Of a stretch of DNA of 5,464 nt, positions 5,091 to 5,464 are shown piece by piece. Each line of letters starts with the position of its first letter. Within the stretch, counting starts at the first letter, position 1. The notes under the pieces are model-generated. The model was not told the origin of the DNA, made no database searches, and saw nothing but the letters and a program-made list of their open reading frames with translations. This DNA is from Bacillota bacterium. GTDB taxonomy: Bacteria > Bacillota_I > Bacilli_A > Acholeplasmatales > Acholeplasmataceae. The position numbers were made by a program, and so were the translations under genes. The stretch lies in NCBI GenBank assembly GCA_023458995.1, contig JAEWVV010000003.1, forward strand, positions 1 to 5,464. Reading direction: 5' to 3'.

Positions 5091-5464
5091 GCTCGGTATT
5101 TTAGGTGGTATGAGTTACGAATCAACGCAAGTGTATTATCAAATTATTAATCAAGAAATTAATAAAAAACTAAAAAAATCACATTCTGCAGAACTTGTGA
5201 TGTATTCTTTTGATTACGATGAAATCGAAGAATTATTAATAAAAGACAGATGGGATTTAATTAAAAATCGTTTGGTTGAAGAAGGATTAAAACTAAAACT
5301 TATTGGCGCAAAAGGACTTATTTTATGCGCGAATACAGTCCATATCGTAGCTGACTTTGTGGAAAAAGAAGTTGGACTTCCTTTGATTCATATCGTTAAA
5401 GAAACATATCAAGCAGTTCAAAATCAAAGTTTGAAGAAAGTTGGATTAATCGGAACTTCTTATA
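5083..5464 (+). CDS. Aspartate/glutamate racemase family protein, 5' part
   Basis: The first 127 codons are present and the gene runs off the window. Members of this cofactor-independent family interconvert L- and D-amino acids, usually aspartate or glutamate, using two cysteines. The sequence begins MYKLGILGGMSYESTQVYY, matching the GxxGGMSxEST start typical of the RacX/YgeA/aspartate racemase branch. The first catalytic cysteine is C82 in LCANTVHIVAD, followed by PLIHIV (100-105) and KKVGLIGTSY (118-127), the start of the second domain. The second cysteine would lie beyond the window. The ATG at 5083 has GAGGTG (5073-5078) 4 nt upstream, inside the glycerate kinase gene, and overlaps its stop (5088-5090). 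Substrate specificity cannot be decided from this part. The link to glycerate metabolism is not obvious. Confidence 0.92.
   Translation, partial: MYKLGILGGMSYESTQVYYQIINQEINKKLKKSHSAELVMYSFDYDEIEELLIKDRWDLIKNRLVEEGLKLKLIGAKGLILCANTVHIVADFVEKEVGLPLIHIVKETYQAVQNQSLKKVGLIGTSY

Overview
The window looks like chromosomal DNA from a low-GC Gram-positive bacterium, most likely in the Bacillota or the Acholeplasma-like Mycoplasmatota. The reasons are AT-rich coding sequence, strong AGGAGG-type ribosome binding sites, extended -10 (TGnTATAAT) promoters and short hairpin-plus-T terminators. Tryptophan is written TGG in the conserved genes and no conserved frame needs TGA as a sense codon, so the standard code fits. 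No species can be named from the sequence alone.

Left part (1-2500): a small multi-pass membrane protein built from three copies of one hairpin module (118-621, +) converges on a rhomboid serine protease (642-1298, -). The two share a bidirectional terminator that touches both stop codons. Next comes guaC, GMP reductase (1384-2472, -), with its own terminator directly after its stop codon. These three look like independent housekeeping units.

Middle (2500-3930): a tRNA-Pro with a CGG anticodon and encoded CCA is followed by its terminator. An 1155-bp insertion sequence, best placed in the IS1595 family, has inserted into the T-tract of that terminator. It has perfect 25-bp terminal inverted repeats and is flanked by eight T on each side. 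Its transposase frame is interrupted: a TAA ends it after 242 residues, but the same frame stays open for 57 more codons up to a TGA just inside the left repeat. The transposase leader, between an extended -10 promoter and the start codon, can fold into a 25-bp hairpin. The loop of that hairpin is complementary both to the transcript 5' end and to the ribosome binding site. This is the most unusual structure in the window.

Right part (3930-5464): a glycerate kinase gene starts directly beyond the insertion and overlaps by 8 nt a gene of the aspartate/glutamate racemase family, which runs off the window. The two are probably co-transcribed. The -10 of their promoter lies just outside the insertion, so the insertion has replaced everything upstream of it. 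I see no CRISPR array, phage module or obvious defence system.
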